Of a stretch of DNA of 6,510 nucleotides, positions 5,782-6,510 are shown piece after piece (the first letter of the stretch is position 1; each line of letters starts with the position of its first letter). The stretch spans positions 1 through 6,510 of the forward strand of contig CACXDK010000097.1 in NCBI GenBank assembly GCA_902766345.1, in the 5' to 3' direction. The notes under the pieces are model-generated. The model did not search any database, was not told the origin of the DNA, and worked only from the letters and a program-made list of their open reading frames with translations. The position numbers and the translations under genes were made by a program. This DNA comes from an uncultured Spirochaetaceae bacterium (GTDB lineage: Bacteria > Spirochaetota > Spirochaetia > Treponematales > Treponemataceae).

Positions 5782-6510
5782 ATGAATTTACAGAATATAG
5801 TGATTGTACTTTCGCATCCAGAAGAAAGTCGTAATGTAGGTGCAGTATGCAGAGCAATGGCAAACAATTCAATAAAAGAGCTAAGAATTGTAGGAAGTAA
5901 AGAAAGCCTTGATGATTCACGTGTAAGAATTCTGGCAATTCACGCAGCTCCAATATGGGATGCAACTCAATTTTACCCATCCATAACGGAAGCAACAAAA
6001 GACTGTGTATGTGCAGCAGGAACAACAAGAAGACGAGGAAAAAAACGTAAAGGAAAGCTATATCTACCAGAAGAATTTGCAGAAACAGCATCGGACGCAA
6101 CCGATAACAATGGAAAAGTCGCCATAGTATTCGGAAATGAACGGACAGGACTTACAGATGAAGAACTTCTTGAATGTACAACAGGTGTAACAATTCCTTC
6201 AAGTGATGAATTTGCTTCATTAAATTTAAGTCATGCAGTACAAATATTATGCTATCATATATTCCGTTACACAAAGAAAAACTTCACAGGATACACGCCA
6301 ATTCCACTTTCTCGCCTTGACAAGACGGTCACCTCAATAGCAGACAGTCTTCAAGACATAGGCTTTTTCAGTAAAACAGGACGCCCTGACATGGAACAAT
6401 TCTGGAGAACTATTTTATCACGAGCAAACCTTAGCGAAAGTGAAGCACAATATCTTGAAAAGACATTCGACAAAGCAGCAGGACTTGCTAGCCATAATAT
6501 GAAAAAAGAA
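5782..6510 (+). CDS. trmJ: TrmJ-type tRNA 2'-O-methyltransferase (SPOUT/SpoU family), 3' end outside window
   Basis: The frame is open for 243 codons from the ATG at 5782 to the window edge. The protein starts like E. coli TrmJ (MNLQNIVIVLSHPEESRNVG against MLQNIRIVLVE...) and holds the three SPOUT motifs. These are N18-VGAVCRAM with the catalytic-type Arg24, then AIVFGNERTGLTDEEL (114-129), and IPSSDEFASLNLSHAVQILC (138-157). SPOUT enzymes have a knotted AdoMet site and act as dimers; TrmJ methylates the ribose of position 32 in tRNA. A very basic stretch (TTRRRGKKRKGK, near 83-94) could contact RNA. The C-terminal helical part (IADSLQDIGFF ... FWRTILSRANLSESE) matches the TrmJ tail, and since the family is about 240-250 residues only the last few codons should be missing. 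A weak AGG (5775-5777) precedes the ATG. Related SpoU enzymes with other RNA targets are possible, but the motif set favours TrmJ. Confidence 0.9.
   Translation, partial: MNLQNIVIVLSHPEESRNVGAVCRAMANNSIKELRIVGSKESLDDSRVRILAIHAAPIWDATQFYPSITEATKDCVCAAGTTRRRGKKRKGKLYLPEEFAETASDATDNNGKVAIVFGNERTGLTDEELLECTTGVTIPSSDEFASLNLSHAVQILCYHIFRYTKKNFTGYTPIPLSRLDKTVTSIADSLQDIGFFSKTGRPDMEQFWRTILSRANLSESEAQYLEKTFDKAAGLASHNMKKE

Noticed and set aside
5780..6100. Minus-strand open frame of 106 codons with a leucine-rich sequence.
   Set aside because: It is antisense to the well-supported trmJ-like gene and its hydrophobicity is a by-product of the complementary frame.

Overview
The window reads as ordinary chromosome from a spirochaete, most likely a Treponema-like organism. 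The reasons are low-to-moderate G+C judged by eye, an Asp-type MurA, a STAS protein with a zinc-ribbon tail, and the general look of the proteins. The genus is inference; no RNA marker gene is present.

Layout. Positions 1-132 (+) are the last 43 codons of a peptidase T-like M20 metallopeptidase. After an 18-base gap comes a complete murA (151-1434, +), which makes the first committed peptidoglycan precursor. A near-perfect hairpin with A and T tracts on its two sides (about 1434-1479) ends murA and, on the other strand, the convergent gene cluster. Four minus-strand genes follow, transcribed from about 5735 down to 1497: a short, divergent SDR oxidoreductase (5079-5735), a STAS/zinc-ribbon anti-sigma-antagonist-like protein (4456-5004), a 332-residue membrane protein (3395-4393) and a 631-residue membrane protein with TPR-like repeats (1497-3392). 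The last two genes are only 2 bases apart, and the second gene's ribosome binding site lies inside the end of the first. A trmJ-type SPOUT tRNA methyltransferase (5782 to the window end, +) diverges from the SDR gene across only 46 bases and is cut by the window edge.

The most interesting part is the coupled membrane-protein pair. Both proteins show the same layout: three N-terminal membrane helices, a large domain predicted outside the cytoplasm, then three C-terminal helices, with positive charges on the inside. This is the layout of the lipopolysaccharide-export permeases LptF and LptG. The larger protein also has LptF/G-like wording just before its fourth helix, plus about 200 extra TPR-like residues between helix 3 and the beta-rich domain. 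If the reading is right, this is a modified LptF/G-type permease pair in a lineage usually regarded as lacking classical lipid A, so its cargo is an open question. No ABC ATPase is in the window.

No tRNA, rRNA, CRISPR array, insertion sequence or riboswitch was seen. No stretch without a gene is longer than 75 bases.
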